Assembly (NCBI RefSeq): GCF_903645315.1 | Contig: NZ_CAHJXL010000001.1 | Coordinates: 744,001-808,000, forward strand | Source of the DNA: Victivallis sp. Marseille-Q1083 | Lineage (GTDB): Bacteria > Verrucomicrobiota > Lentisphaeria > Victivallales > Victivallaceae | Length of the DNA: 64,000 bases | Direction: 5' to 3' | Shown: positions 43,260 through 51,047 of the stretch, piece after piece | Layout of the letters: the number at the start of each line of letters is the position of its first letter | How positions within the stretch are numbered: the first letter of the stretch is position 1 | The notes under the pieces: generated by a model | Database searches by the model: none | What the model saw: the letters and a program-made list of their open reading frames with translations, nothing else | Told to the model about the DNA's origin: nothing | Translations under genes and position numbers: made by a program

Positions 43260-44417
43260 ATGATTAAACGAAAAATACAGCAAGAACTGGCAAAACTGGC
43301 TCAGGAGTACAAGGTTGTCACGATTACGGGGCCTCGTCAATCCGGAAAAACCACGCTTGCCCGCATGCAGTTTCCTGATTACAACTATGTCAATTTAGAG
43401 GAACCGGAAACCCGGCAGTTGGCGGAACGCGATGCCAAAGAATTTCTGAAGCGTTATTCCACTCCGATCATCATTGACGAAATCCAGCGGCTTCCGATGC
43501 TTTTGAGCTATATCCAGGTCGAATGCGATAAAAGCAGCGCCAAGGGGCAATATATCCTTACCGGCAGTCATCAGCCGGCCCTGAAAGCGGAGGTCGCCCA
43601 GTCTTTGGCTGGACGCACCGCTATCTTGCAATTGCTGCCGCTTTCCATTGAGGAATTGACGGAAGCCGGAATTCAGCTGGATCGGGATGAATATTTGTTC
43701 AAGGGGTTTATGCCGCAGCTTTACGAAGAGAATATAGACATTACACGTTTTTACCGCAACTACTATATGACTTATGTAGAGCGCGATGCCCGGCAACTGG
43801 TCAACATCCGCAATTTTTCCTCATTTGAAATCTTCATCAAGCTGCTGGCCGGGCGTGTCGGGCAGTTGGTCAACTTGAACAGCCTGGCCGGCGATGTCGG
43901 CGTGTCTTCGTCCACGCTGGGAGAATGGCTGTCCATCCTGGAGGCAAGCTACATTGTATTCCGTTTGCTGCCCTATTTTGAGAACTTCGGCAAACGTTTG
44001 ATCAAGACACCGAAACTTTACTTCACGGAGGTTGGCCTGGCCGCCTATTTGTTGGATCTGGAAAATCCCGGCATGGTTACCCGCGATCCTCTGATGGGGA
44101 ATCTCTTTGAGAACATGGTCATCGTCGAAGCCTTGAAAGCCCGATACAATGCTGGCAAGGATGCCGGACTCTATTTCTTCCGGGATTCCAACGGGCTGGA
44201 GATCGACCTGCTGCAATCGGCGAACCGCAAACTCTATCCGATGGAAATTAAAGCCGCTCGAACCTATAATTCCGATTTTGCGGTCAACATCAGGAAGTTT
44301 GAAAAACTCAATGACAAGACCGCAGGCGGCAGTGTCATTTACTCCGGGGATAACGTGCAGAAAATCGGTGATATACAACTGTTGAACTTTATGGACACCG
44401 CAGGCATCGTCCATTGA
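43260..44417 (+). CDS. AAA_14/DUF4143 ATPase
   Basis: A 385-aa protein. VTITGPRQSGKTTLAR is the Walker A, IIIDEIQRLP the Walker B, and YILTGSHQPAL the sensor 1, typical of the AAA_14 group. The C-terminal half (FTEVGLAAYLL, NLFENMVIVEALK, YFFRDSNGLEIDLL) is the DUF4143 domain with PD-(D/E)XK-like residues. These proteins are scattered through mobile regions of anaerobes; their role is unsettled. It converges on the integrase gene with no gap between stop codons. Its lack of the usual Cys or coiled-coil tail suggests a soluble protein. Confidence 0.88.
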   Translation: MIKRKIQQELAKLAQEYKVVTITGPRQSGKTTLARMQFPDYNYVNLEEPETRQLAERDAKEFLKRYSTPIIIDEIQRLPMLLSYIQVECDKSSAKGQYILTGSHQPALKAEVAQSLAGRTAILQLLPLSIEELTEAGIQLDRDEYLFKGFMPQLYEENIDITRFYRNYYMTYVERDARQLVNIRNFSSFEIFIKLLAGRVGQLVNLNSLAGDVGVSSSTLGEWLSILEASYIVFRLLPYFENFGKRLIKTPKLYFTEVGLAAYLLDLENPGMVTRDPLMGNLFENMVIVEALKARYNAGKDAGLYFFRDSNGLEIDLLQSANRKLYPMEIKAARTYNSDFAVNIRKFEKLNDKTAGGSVIYSGDNVQKIGDIQLLNFMDTAGIVH

Positions 44418-45749
44418 TTATGCATCAAGCTTTTCTACAAAATCGACTACTTTTATCAGTTGTTCATGGGACATATGTTGAATCTTCCGGATCAATTCGG
44501 TACGAATTTGATTTTCGGATGATTCGATGTTTTTGACTTCGGTGTAACCGATGAAGTCAGGCATTTTGGCGAGATACTTCTCTTTGGCTTCGCGGTCGGC
44601 ATGGGCCTGATAGTGCTTGGTCATTTCCGGGCTCATATGACCGAGGATCGATTGCACCACCGGCAGCGGAATCTGATAGCATCCGGCGAGGTAGGCAAAG
44701 GTATGACGCAGCGAATGCACGTCTTTTACGCTGGAAGCCCTTGAACGGTTCCGGGCGGTACGGGTAGTCTGAATTCCCAATCCTTCCAGAAAACTTTTGA
44801 CCCGATAGGAAATTCCACTCGGATTGTTCTGATACATTGCCGCATGTTCGGGAAGAACGTATTCTCCAGCCGCAGAAATGGATTTCTGTTCATTGAGAAA
44901 ACTTGCCAGAGGCGGCAGAATCGGAATTTCCAAAGCCGCTCCGGTTTTGCGCCGTTTCCGGACGATCCAGCGTTCATCCCGGATATCATTCCATCGCAGG
45001 GTACAGATATCGCCCTCGGAAAGCCCTGTGCAAATGCCGATGACAAACAACGGACGGACAAACGGATCAAGATTATCTCCAATCAATTTCAACTCGGCCG
45101 GGGTGAACGCATCACGGCTCTCCGAATCATTATCCATCATGTCGAATTCAAAAGGATTATAAAGAATCCCTGCTTCTTCCTGCAATTTGGCAAAGACTGA
45201 TTTCAAGGTTTTGTGAAAAGCATTAATGGTACGTCCGGAAAGCCGGCTTTGTGCATCGTAGCTGTGAACTACGGTTTTTCCCTGATAAGCCCGTTGATAA
45301 GTAATTTTGCGCAGATAACGGCCGTTTTCCCGTAACTGACGAATGTAAGCCTCCGCATGGGTTCGGCTGACGCCATCAAGCTGTTCGACTGCAGGATAGG
45401 TTTCATGCATGAAAGCGACGAAATCATTCCACTGACTTTGGTTGATCTGCTGCTGTTGAACGCTCGGTTGTTTACGGCGAGGCTTGGCAAGATACAGTTC
45501 AAATGCGGCATCCAGTGTGATCTTATCACCGCCGGTCAATTCCCGCTTGAAGTTTTCGACGAGTGCCCCGACGCTCTTTTGCTCAGAAAGAACTTTGACT
45601 TTTTCCTTGAGTCTCTTTTCATAGAGAAGAGCGGCAGGCTTGGTGGTACAGCCCTCGCAGACACCACGATAACGTTTGCCGTTCTGCGAAAAATCGTAAT
45701 GATATTCACCGGTCTCACCGCTGCTGGTTTTGCGTTTTGCCACACTCAT
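44418..45749 (-). CDS. int: tyrosine recombinase (integrase) of the island
   Basis: A 443-aa protein. The N-terminal part has a zinc-knuckle-like CEGCTT, then a core-binding domain. Catalytic residues: FVIGICTGLSEGDICTLRW (first Arg region, with the expected Arg replaced by Ser or lying nearby), VHSLRHTFAYLAGCY (H-x-x-R motif), ILGHMSPEMTKHYQAHAD (His and the nucleophile Tyr). It lies 128 bp from the right repeat and reads away from it, the usual layout. It should cut and join the tRNA-Pro 3' end. The possible change at the first Arg needs alignment before calling it inactive; the exact tRNA repeats show that it, or a relative, has worked. Confidence 0.9.
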   Translation of the reverse strand: MSVAKRKTSSGETGEYHYDFSQNGKRYRGVCEGCTTKPAALLYEKRLKEKVKVLSEQKSVGALVENFKRELTGGDKITLDAAFELYLAKPRRKQPSVQQQQINQSQWNDFVAFMHETYPAVEQLDGVSRTHAEAYIRQLRENGRYLRKITYQRAYQGKTVVHSYDAQSRLSGRTINAFHKTLKSVFAKLQEEAGILYNPFEFDMMDNDSESRDAFTPAELKLIGDNLDPFVRPLFVIGICTGLSEGDICTLRWNDIRDERWIVRKRRKTGAALEIPILPPLASFLNEQKSISAAGEYVLPEHAAMYQNNPSGISYRVKSFLEGLGIQTTRTARNRSRASSVKDVHSLRHTFAYLAGCYQIPLPVVQSILGHMSPEMTKHYQAHADREAKEKYLAKMPDFIGYTEVKNIESSENQIRTELIRKIQHMSHEQLIKVVDFVEKLDA

Positions 45750-45822
45750 AAAAACACCTTTCGGATTGCTTCCCTTTAATGCCTAATGTAGCATATCTCC
45801 GTCAGGGTGTCAATGACTGGAT

Positions 45823-45844
45823 GTCACATTTCTGCCGCATTTTA
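45823..45844 (+). repeat. two 11-bp repeats, probable integrase arm-type sites (right)
   Basis: GTCACATTTCT and GCCGCATTTTA stand head to tail and match the GCCACATTTCT repeats at 9988-10020, same orientation. They lie between the integrase start and the right repeat. Confidence 0.5.
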
Positions 45845-45876
45845 ATAAAAATACAGCATTTTTGAGCTTGAGAACA

Positions 45877-45929
45877 TTTGACTGGGGGTCAAAAGGTCGA
45901 GAGTTCAAATCTCTCTAGCCCGACCATTT
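45877..45929 (+). repeat. attR: 53-bp partial copy of tRNA-Pro
   Basis: Identical to 9833-9885. It contains the anticodon arm, T arm and CCA end but no 5' half, so it is not a functional tRNA gene. It marks the right junction of the island. Confidence 0.92.
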
Positions 45930-46034
45930 CTTTATCAACAAGTTAGAGTATATTAGTCAATATAAAATTTGATATCATCATCTAACTTTCTCTTAAGCTG
46001 GAACTTTCTGGTCTTTTTTGTTTTCAAGAGGCTA

Positions 46035-47247
46035 GTGTCCAGTCAAATTTGAAAAGATGGATATAGTCGATGCAACTTTACTCGTGCATCCGTTGTTGAA
46101 AACTGCCAATTGATGGTTTTTGTTTTCTGGTTTCGCTCTTTCTCCCATGTATTCACCATGCTTCTCATTTCTTCTATGGAGGCGATTCTCTTTTTCAGAC
46201 ATTGTGCCGATACTACATTGAGTTCAATTTCCGCCATATTGAGCCACGAACCATGTTTTGGCGTGTAAACAAGCTCGAATTTATCCATTAAAGCCTTGGC
46301 TTTTTCTGGTGGAAACGTTTCGTACCATGATGCCGGTTTATGTGTGTTGAGGTTATCTTCAATTAAAATAATCTTCTCTGCATTCGGATAGGCCAAAGCT
46401 ATTTTCTCAGTAAATATCGCCCAATCCTTTGCTGTTTTTGTCTGTGTCACATCTGCCATTCTCCACCCGCGCAACGGTTCGCTTGCCAACAAGACATTAC
46501 ATGTTCCCATGCGGCGATACTCATAGTCCACTCGTTTAGACTGCCCTGGACGCATAGGCTGTATTTCTCGCACTTCCTCAAGCAACTGGCGAGGCATCTC
46601 ATCATAACAAACGACTGGGAATTTTTCGTCATAAGGCCGCTTGTAAATATCAAGCACTCGTTCCATATCTGCAACAAATGCCGCATTTTTCTGCGGCGGA
46701 ATTACCCATTGCTCTTTTTGCCAAGGCTTGAGTTCGTTTTTTTAAGAACCTGCCGCACTGTTTCATGCGATACAGATTCAACATATTCCAGCTCCACCAT
46801 TTTATCAGCAAGCAAGCGCAAGCTCCACTGCGAGTGTCCCGCTGGCGGTTCTCCGCAACTCAAGGCTATCAAATGTGCTTCAAAATCACCGTCTGTATGC
46901 TTGGTACGTCCTCCGCCATGCGGCAGATTGAACACTCCTCCCATTCCGTTTTCAAAGAAACGCTTACGAACTCGATGAACACGCAATTTACCGACCTTCA
47001 AGAAACCTCCGACAATTTCATCGGATTGTTTCTTGCCCTCGGATTCATCACAATTCAGCAGTATCAAGGCATCCAATACCTGCCGGGCATTGCGCTTTCC
47101 GCTCGACACCATCTGATTCAGTTCCTGCTTTTCATCGTTCGTTAAACAAAACCGATATTTTGCATCTGCCATATCCAACCTCCATTGTTAAATCCATTGG
47201 AGATTAAGATAACACATAATTTTATCTTTTCAAATTTGACTGGACAC
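46035..47247 (-). mobile_element. complete IS630-family insertion sequence
   Basis: Perfect 24-bp terminal inverted repeats (GTGTCCAGTCAAATTTGAAA at 46035 onward, matched at 47224-47247) are flanked by TA on each side (46033-46034, 47248-47249), the IS630/mariner target duplication. It is 1213 bp long. It abuts the left end of a decayed IS1380 copy. Confidence 0.92.
46043..47178 (-). CDS. IS630-family transposase, two frames joined at an A7 run
   Basis: The first frame (47178-46702) gives the HTH part: FCLTNDEKQELNQMVSSGKR and WSLRLLADKMVELEYVESVS. The second frame holds the DDE_3 catalytic part: FPVVCYDEMPRQL (Asp), IILIEDNLNTHKPASW (Asp-Asn) and YTPKHGSWLNMAEIEL (Glu). They meet at seven A on the coding strand (46743-46737), where a -1 shift turns LKKTN into LKKNELKPWQKEQ and continues without a stop. 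Such a heptamer is a usual site for programmed frameshifting in IS elements, so the transposase is probably functional as a fusion of about 380 aa. Confidence 0.85.
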
Positions 47248-47249
47248 TA

Positions 47250-47867
47250 GGTTCAATACTGCATAAATTGTTCCAGAGCAAAGAGGCAGAATCTCGATTT
47301 CGGTCGTGACCGGCCACTCACCACCCCGAGCCCTTTGTATCGATTCGAAAACGGAATGGGACGTCAGGCCTGCCTCGAATTGAGCCGGTTATTTGTCGAA
47401 TTCTTCATAAAGAGCTTTCTTGTGCCGCCTCGTGAATTGGTTCTTGATTTCGATGCCACTGACGATCTCACCCTGCGGGATGCAGGAAATATGATCACCA
47501 TTGTTTTTCTTCCGTTGTATGTTTTCTGCGGGGATCCATTGCTCACGGCTTGCCTGCGGCCATCCAAAACAGGTAGAAACAGCTTATAATAAGACACATG
47601 AAAAAAAATTGAAGCTGTTCACGGAATTCCGATATGCGGCAGGAACCTGGAAATATCCCCGCCGGGTAGTTGCCAGAGTGAAACTCAACAGAGACAAACC
47701 ACTTCCGGCTTCTGCTTTCAAGTTTGACCTATATTCTCATGGAACGGTTTCGGACATTGCTGTTGACAGGAACTCTATTTGCCGAGGCAACCGGCGACTC
47801 GGAAATAAAAACGTTCGGATCGCTACGGCATTTCTCGACGATTCGAACGTTTCATGCAACATTCAGG
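47250..47867 (+). pseudogene. decayed IS1380 copy
   Basis: The left end (TTCAATACTGCATAAATT) and right end (TTTCATGCAACATTCAGG, 47850-47867) match the intact IS1380. In between are pieces of its transposase: RFENGMGRQACLELSRLFVE, LVLDFDATDDLT, FRYAAGTWKYPRRVVARVKL and YILMERFRTLLLTGT, with large deletions and frame breaks. It is older than the copy in the island. Confidence 0.85.
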
Positions 47868-48164
47868 CTGGAGAAATCCGTAAGGATATTGAACCAAAGG
47901 AGTTCAATGATAATACACGCGGCTGAAACGTTATTATCTTCCGCGATCGGCGCAACCATGCCGGCAGAAACCGCCGGCATTCTCGCGTTGCGGTCCGGGA
48001 CGTCCGGAAAAACCTTCAAGAAAGCCGCATCCCGCTGATGGGCGTGGCTGGAACATCTGGGCCTGCCGCCGTGATGCAGCCGATTCGCTCAGGCAGGAAG
48101 CAAAGAAGCTCTCCGCCGGGCAACCCGCCCGGATACCCGGCCTCCCCCGCTCGGAGGCGGATTC
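47868..48164. other. gene-free stretch
   Basis: No coding frame with support. ATGCCGGC/GCCGGCAT forms a perfect 8-bp hairpin at about 47957-47979, and GC-rich text follows. It may contain older debris next to the IS1380 copy. Confidence 0.4.
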
Positions 48165-48677
48165 TCACTTTATATCATTTTTCTTCTGCTGGCGCAACCG
48201 TTCGAGATCCTCTTCGGCATACTCGACCACCTTCTCAAATTTCGGCAAGTTGTCCAGATCAATGTTGATCAAGGTCTTATGCGCATCAACGACCGTCTCC
48301 GCCGTCCCGATCCTGTCCGGCTGTCCGGTATTGGCCCTGGCCCAGTTGGCCGGTTCCGCCGGTGTCGTTTCGGTGAACTTGAACAGCTTTTCGACGCCGA
48401 GCCCTTTCAACAAATTCCGGTTGAAGGTGCCGGCGTTGGTAATTTCAACCGTCAAACCGTTGTTGCGGGTCTTGAGGCCGATCATCGAAAGGATGCCCAT
48501 AAAGGTGCTGTCCATGCCGACACACTCCTGAAGGTCAATGATAATCCCTCTGGTCGCCGCGGTAATTTTCTTGGCAAATTCCCGCAACGGCACACCGCAC
48601 TCGAAATTGGCACGGCCGTTCACTTTGATCGTATAGACCTCGTCGCTCTGTGCGATCAGCAGTTCCGCTTTTTGCAT
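48165..48677 (-). CDS. STAS-domain (anti-sigma-antagonist-like) protein
   Basis: A 170-aa protein. Residues 1-100 fit a STAS domain: VNGRANFECGVPLREFAKKI, GIIIDLQECVGMDSTFMGIL with the Asp-Ser-Thr switch site, and ITNAGTFNRNLLKGLGVEKL. The last 65 residues are a charged helical extension (PKFEKVVEYAEEDLERLRQQ). STAS proteins bind anti-sigma or kinase partners depending on phosphorylation of the Ser or Thr. It lies 28 bp downstream of alaS on the same strand, so it is probably co-transcribed. Confidence 0.82.
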   Translation of the reverse strand: MQKAELLIAQSDEVYTIKVNGRANFECGVPLREFAKKITAATRGIIIDLQECVGMDSTFMGILSMIGLKTRNNGLTVEITNAGTFNRNLLKGLGVEKLFKFTETTPAEPANWARANTGQPDRIGTAETVVDAHKTLINIDLDNLPKFEKVVEYAEEDLERLRQQKKNDIK

Positions 48678-48705
48678 TGCCTTCCTCGCTTCCGGTTAAT
48701 GGTTG

Positions 48706-50481
48706 CTATTTTACCAGCACCGCCTTGATCCGGCGGACACCGCGGCTGGAGCTCTCTTCCTTCAAAATCTTGAATTGCCCGAGATCGGCAGTATTCTGCG
48801 CATGCGGTCCGCCGCAAATTTCACAACTGACGTCGCCGATGGAGTAAACCTTGACCCGTTCGCCGTAACGTTCGCCGAACAATCCCATCGCCCCCTTCCG
48901 CTGGGCGGCCTCCAGCTCCATCTCTTCACAGACCACCGGGATCGCCCGCCTGATCGCATCGTTGACCAACGCTTCCGCCGCCTTGAGCTCCTCGGGCGTC
49001 ATCTTCGCTTCATGAGAAAAATCGAACCGCAGCCGTTCGGCAGTAATGTTCGAACCGCGCTGCTCGACATGCGTACCCAGCACTTTCCGCAAAGCCGCCT
49101 GCAGCAAATGAGTGGCGGTGTGCAGCAATGCCGTCGCTTCGGAATTGTCGGCCAGGCCGCCCTTGAACTTCTGCTCGGCCCCTTTGCGCGACAATTCCTG
49201 ATGTTTCTCGAACGCCGCCGTAAAACCGGCGCCATCGACTTCGAAACCGCGTTCCTTGGCCATTTCAACGGTGAGTTCCAGCGGGAACCCGTAGGTTTCG
49301 TACAGATAAAAAGCATTCTTGCCGCTGATGATCTTCTTCTGGACATGCTCCGGCACGCGGGAGATCAGTTTCTCAAATTCACGGGTGCCTTTTTCCAGCG
49401 TCAGGGCGAATTGCTTTTCCTCCTTGGCCAACTCCTCGAGGATGACGGCGCGCTGGGCGGTCAGCTCCGGATAAACGTCGCCGAATTCGGCGATGACCAC
49501 ACCGGCCAGCCGGGCGGTAAATTCGCCGGCGATATCCAGTTTGCGGCCCTCCCGGATGGCGCGGCGGATCAACCGGCGCAGCACATAAGCCTGGTCGACG
49601 TTGCCGGGGGTGATGCCGTCGGCCAGGATGAACACCGCCGCCCGCAGATGATCGGCGATAATCCGCTCGGAACTGCAACGCCGCGCCGGCGCCGGCTGCC
49701 GGCGGATCGTATCCAACTCAGCGAAAATCGGCGTGAAGAGTTCGGTTTCATAACAACTTTTCTTGCCCTGCAGCACAGCGGTTACCCGCTCCAGCCCCAT
49801 GCCGGTGTCGACGTTGCGCTGCGCCAGCGGCAGAAAAGTGCCGTCCGGCTGCTTGTCGTACTGCATGAATACGTCGTTCCAGATTTCCACCCACAACTTG
49901 TCGGACGGATCGAACACTTCCGGCGCCGGCTGGTCGCCGGTCCAGTAAAACATTTCGGTATCCGGGCCGCACGGTCCGGTCTGGCCGGCCGGCCCCCACC
50001 AGTTGTCCTTCTTGGGCAGCCTGGCGATGCGCACTTCCGGCACGCCGAGACTGCGCCACAATTCGAACGCTTCGGCATCGAACGGCGCGTCGTCGTCGCC
50101 GGCAAAGACGGTGAAAGCGAGCCGCTCCAGCGGAATGTTCAACCACTCTTTGCCGGTGAGAAATTCAAAGCTGAAATGAATCGCTTCATTTTTGAAATAA
50201 TCGCCGAGCGACCAGTTGCCGAGCATTTCGAAAAAAGTCAGGTGCACCGCGTCGCCGACTTCGTCGATATCGCCGGTGCGGATACATTTCTGGAAGTCGA
50301 CCAGCCGGATGCCGGCCGGATGCCGGGCGCCCTGCAGATACGGCACCAGCGGATGCATGCCGGCAGTGGTAAACAGACAGGTCGGATCGTTCTCCGGAAT
50401 CAGCGACGCGCTCTTGATTTCCTTATGACCCTTGCTGACGAAAAATTCAATATATTTTCTTCTTAAATCTTTTGCTTTCAT
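48706..50481 (-). CDS. alaS: alanyl-tRNA synthetase, short form
   Basis: A 591-aa protein. The class II core is clear: FVSKGHKEIKSASLIPENDP, TCLFTTAGMHPLVPYLQG, DVFMQYDKQPDGTF, RNVDTGMGLERVTAVLQG. The editing domain has ATALLHTATHLLQAALRKVL (HxxxH) and the distal SCEICGGPHAQNTADLGQF (CxxxH zinc site). The protein stops straight after this, lacking the roughly 280-residue coiled-coil and C-Ala domain of the typical 870-aa enzyme. It charges tRNA-Ala in the cytoplasm. The ending is a clean stop followed by the STAS gene, so the short form appears natural. Confidence 0.95.
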   Translation of the reverse strand: MKAKDLRRKYIEFFVSKGHKEIKSASLIPENDPTCLFTTAGMHPLVPYLQGARHPAGIRLVDFQKCIRTGDIDEVGDAVHLTFFEMLGNWSLGDYFKNEAIHFSFEFLTGKEWLNIPLERLAFTVFAGDDDAPFDAEAFELWRSLGVPEVRIARLPKKDNWWGPAGQTGPCGPDTEMFYWTGDQPAPEVFDPSDKLWVEIWNDVFMQYDKQPDGTFLPLAQRNVDTGMGLERVTAVLQGKKSCYETELFTPIFAELDTIRRQPAPARRCSSERIIADHLRAAVFILADGITPGNVDQAYVLRRLIRRAIREGRKLDIAGEFTARLAGVVIAEFGDVYPELTAQRAVILEELAKEEKQFALTLEKGTREFEKLISRVPEHVQKKIISGKNAFYLYETYGFPLELTVEMAKERGFEVDGAGFTAAFEKHQELSRKGAEQKFKGGLADNSEATALLHTATHLLQAALRKVLGTHVEQRGSNITAERLRFDFSHEAKMTPEELKAAEALVNDAIRRAIPVVCEEMELEAAQRKGAMGLFGERYGERVKVYSIGDVSCEICGGPHAQNTADLGQFKILKEESSSRGVRRIKAVLVK

Positions 50482-50704
50482 AATCGCTAACCGTGAATTC
50501 CACCTTTAGAAACAGTTTATCCCGGAAAAGGATAATTTGCCACCGTTCCATGCTTTTTGCAAATTTGCGACGCTTATTTTCCCGGAAAAGCTGCCGGAAA
50601 CGACTTGCAAAATTTGCCCAATTGCATTATTGTTACTCCATATGAAGAGGAGGATCGGGGGCAAATGAGTTGTCACGGCCTCAGAAAATCAGCAAGGAGA
50701 AATC

Positions 50705-50977
50705 ATGAAAGCGTTGTTATTGACGGTATTGGCCGCCGGAAGTATGCTGCTGTTTGCCGCCGGGTGCTGTTCGAGCGGATGCGGAAATTCGTCCGGTCGC
50801 TGCGCGGCCGCATCAAACTGCCCGAGTTCGCAGGCCTGCGCGGCCAAGCAGAATTGCCCGGCCGATCAGCAATGTTCGAAAACCCGGAAGTGTACGGAGT
50901 GCAAGCCCGGTAAAATGTGCGACGCCTGCAAAGCCAAAGTGCAGGATTGTCCGAAAACCGGTGAAGCTGCCAAGTAA
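50705..50977 (+). CDS. small cysteine-rich lipoprotein
   Basis: A 90-aa protein. MKALLLTVLAAGSMLLFAAG followed by Cys is a lipoprotein signal with lipobox FAAGC. The mature part is short and unusually rich in Cys (14 after the lipid Cys region), often as CxxC or spaced CPxxxxC units (CPSSQACAAKQNCPADQQCS, CTECKPGKMCDACK). It may bind metal or handle redox stress at the outer membrane. AAGGAG lies before the ATG and a clear terminator follows, so it is monocistronic. No family recognised. Confidence 0.75.
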   Translation: MKALLLTVLAAGSMLLFAAGCCSSGCGNSSGRCAAASNCPSSQACAAKQNCPADQQCSKTRKCTECKPGKMCDACKAKVQDCPKTGEAAK

Positions 50978-50997
50978 AGGACCGGTCAAAACTTGAT

Positions 50998-51028
50998 GGG
51001 CTGCAGGATTTGCAGCCCGTTTTTATTT
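50998..51028 (+). terminator. rho-independent terminator after the lipoprotein gene
   Basis: GGGCTGCA (50998-51005) and TGCAGCCC (51011-51018) pair around GGATT and are followed by GTTTTTATTTT. Confidence 0.88.
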
Positions 51029-51047
51029 TACGGAAGGAGTCGAAAGC

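Larger units (their letters stand above)
9833..45929. mobile_element. 36-kb integrative genomic island at tRNA-Pro
   Basis: The island is bounded by a perfect 53-bp direct repeat (9833-9885 and 45877-45929). A tyrosine recombinase (44418-45749) lies next to the right repeat, an excisionase-like HTH gene is 4 kb inside, and short tandem repeats that look like integrase arm sites lie at both ends. The cargo is replication (D5 helicase, HUH-like Rep, sliding clamp, nuclease), defence (type III R-M, HipBA) and a sigma/kinase/membrane cluster. Base composition inside is visibly lower in GC than the flanks. The length from repeat end to repeat end is 36,044 bp. No structural phage genes or conjugation genes were seen. 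Confidence 0.88.

Noticed and set aside
45877-45929. Second tRNA-Pro gene
   Set aside because: Only the 3' part is present; the acceptor 5' strand and D arm are missing, so it is an attachment-site copy.
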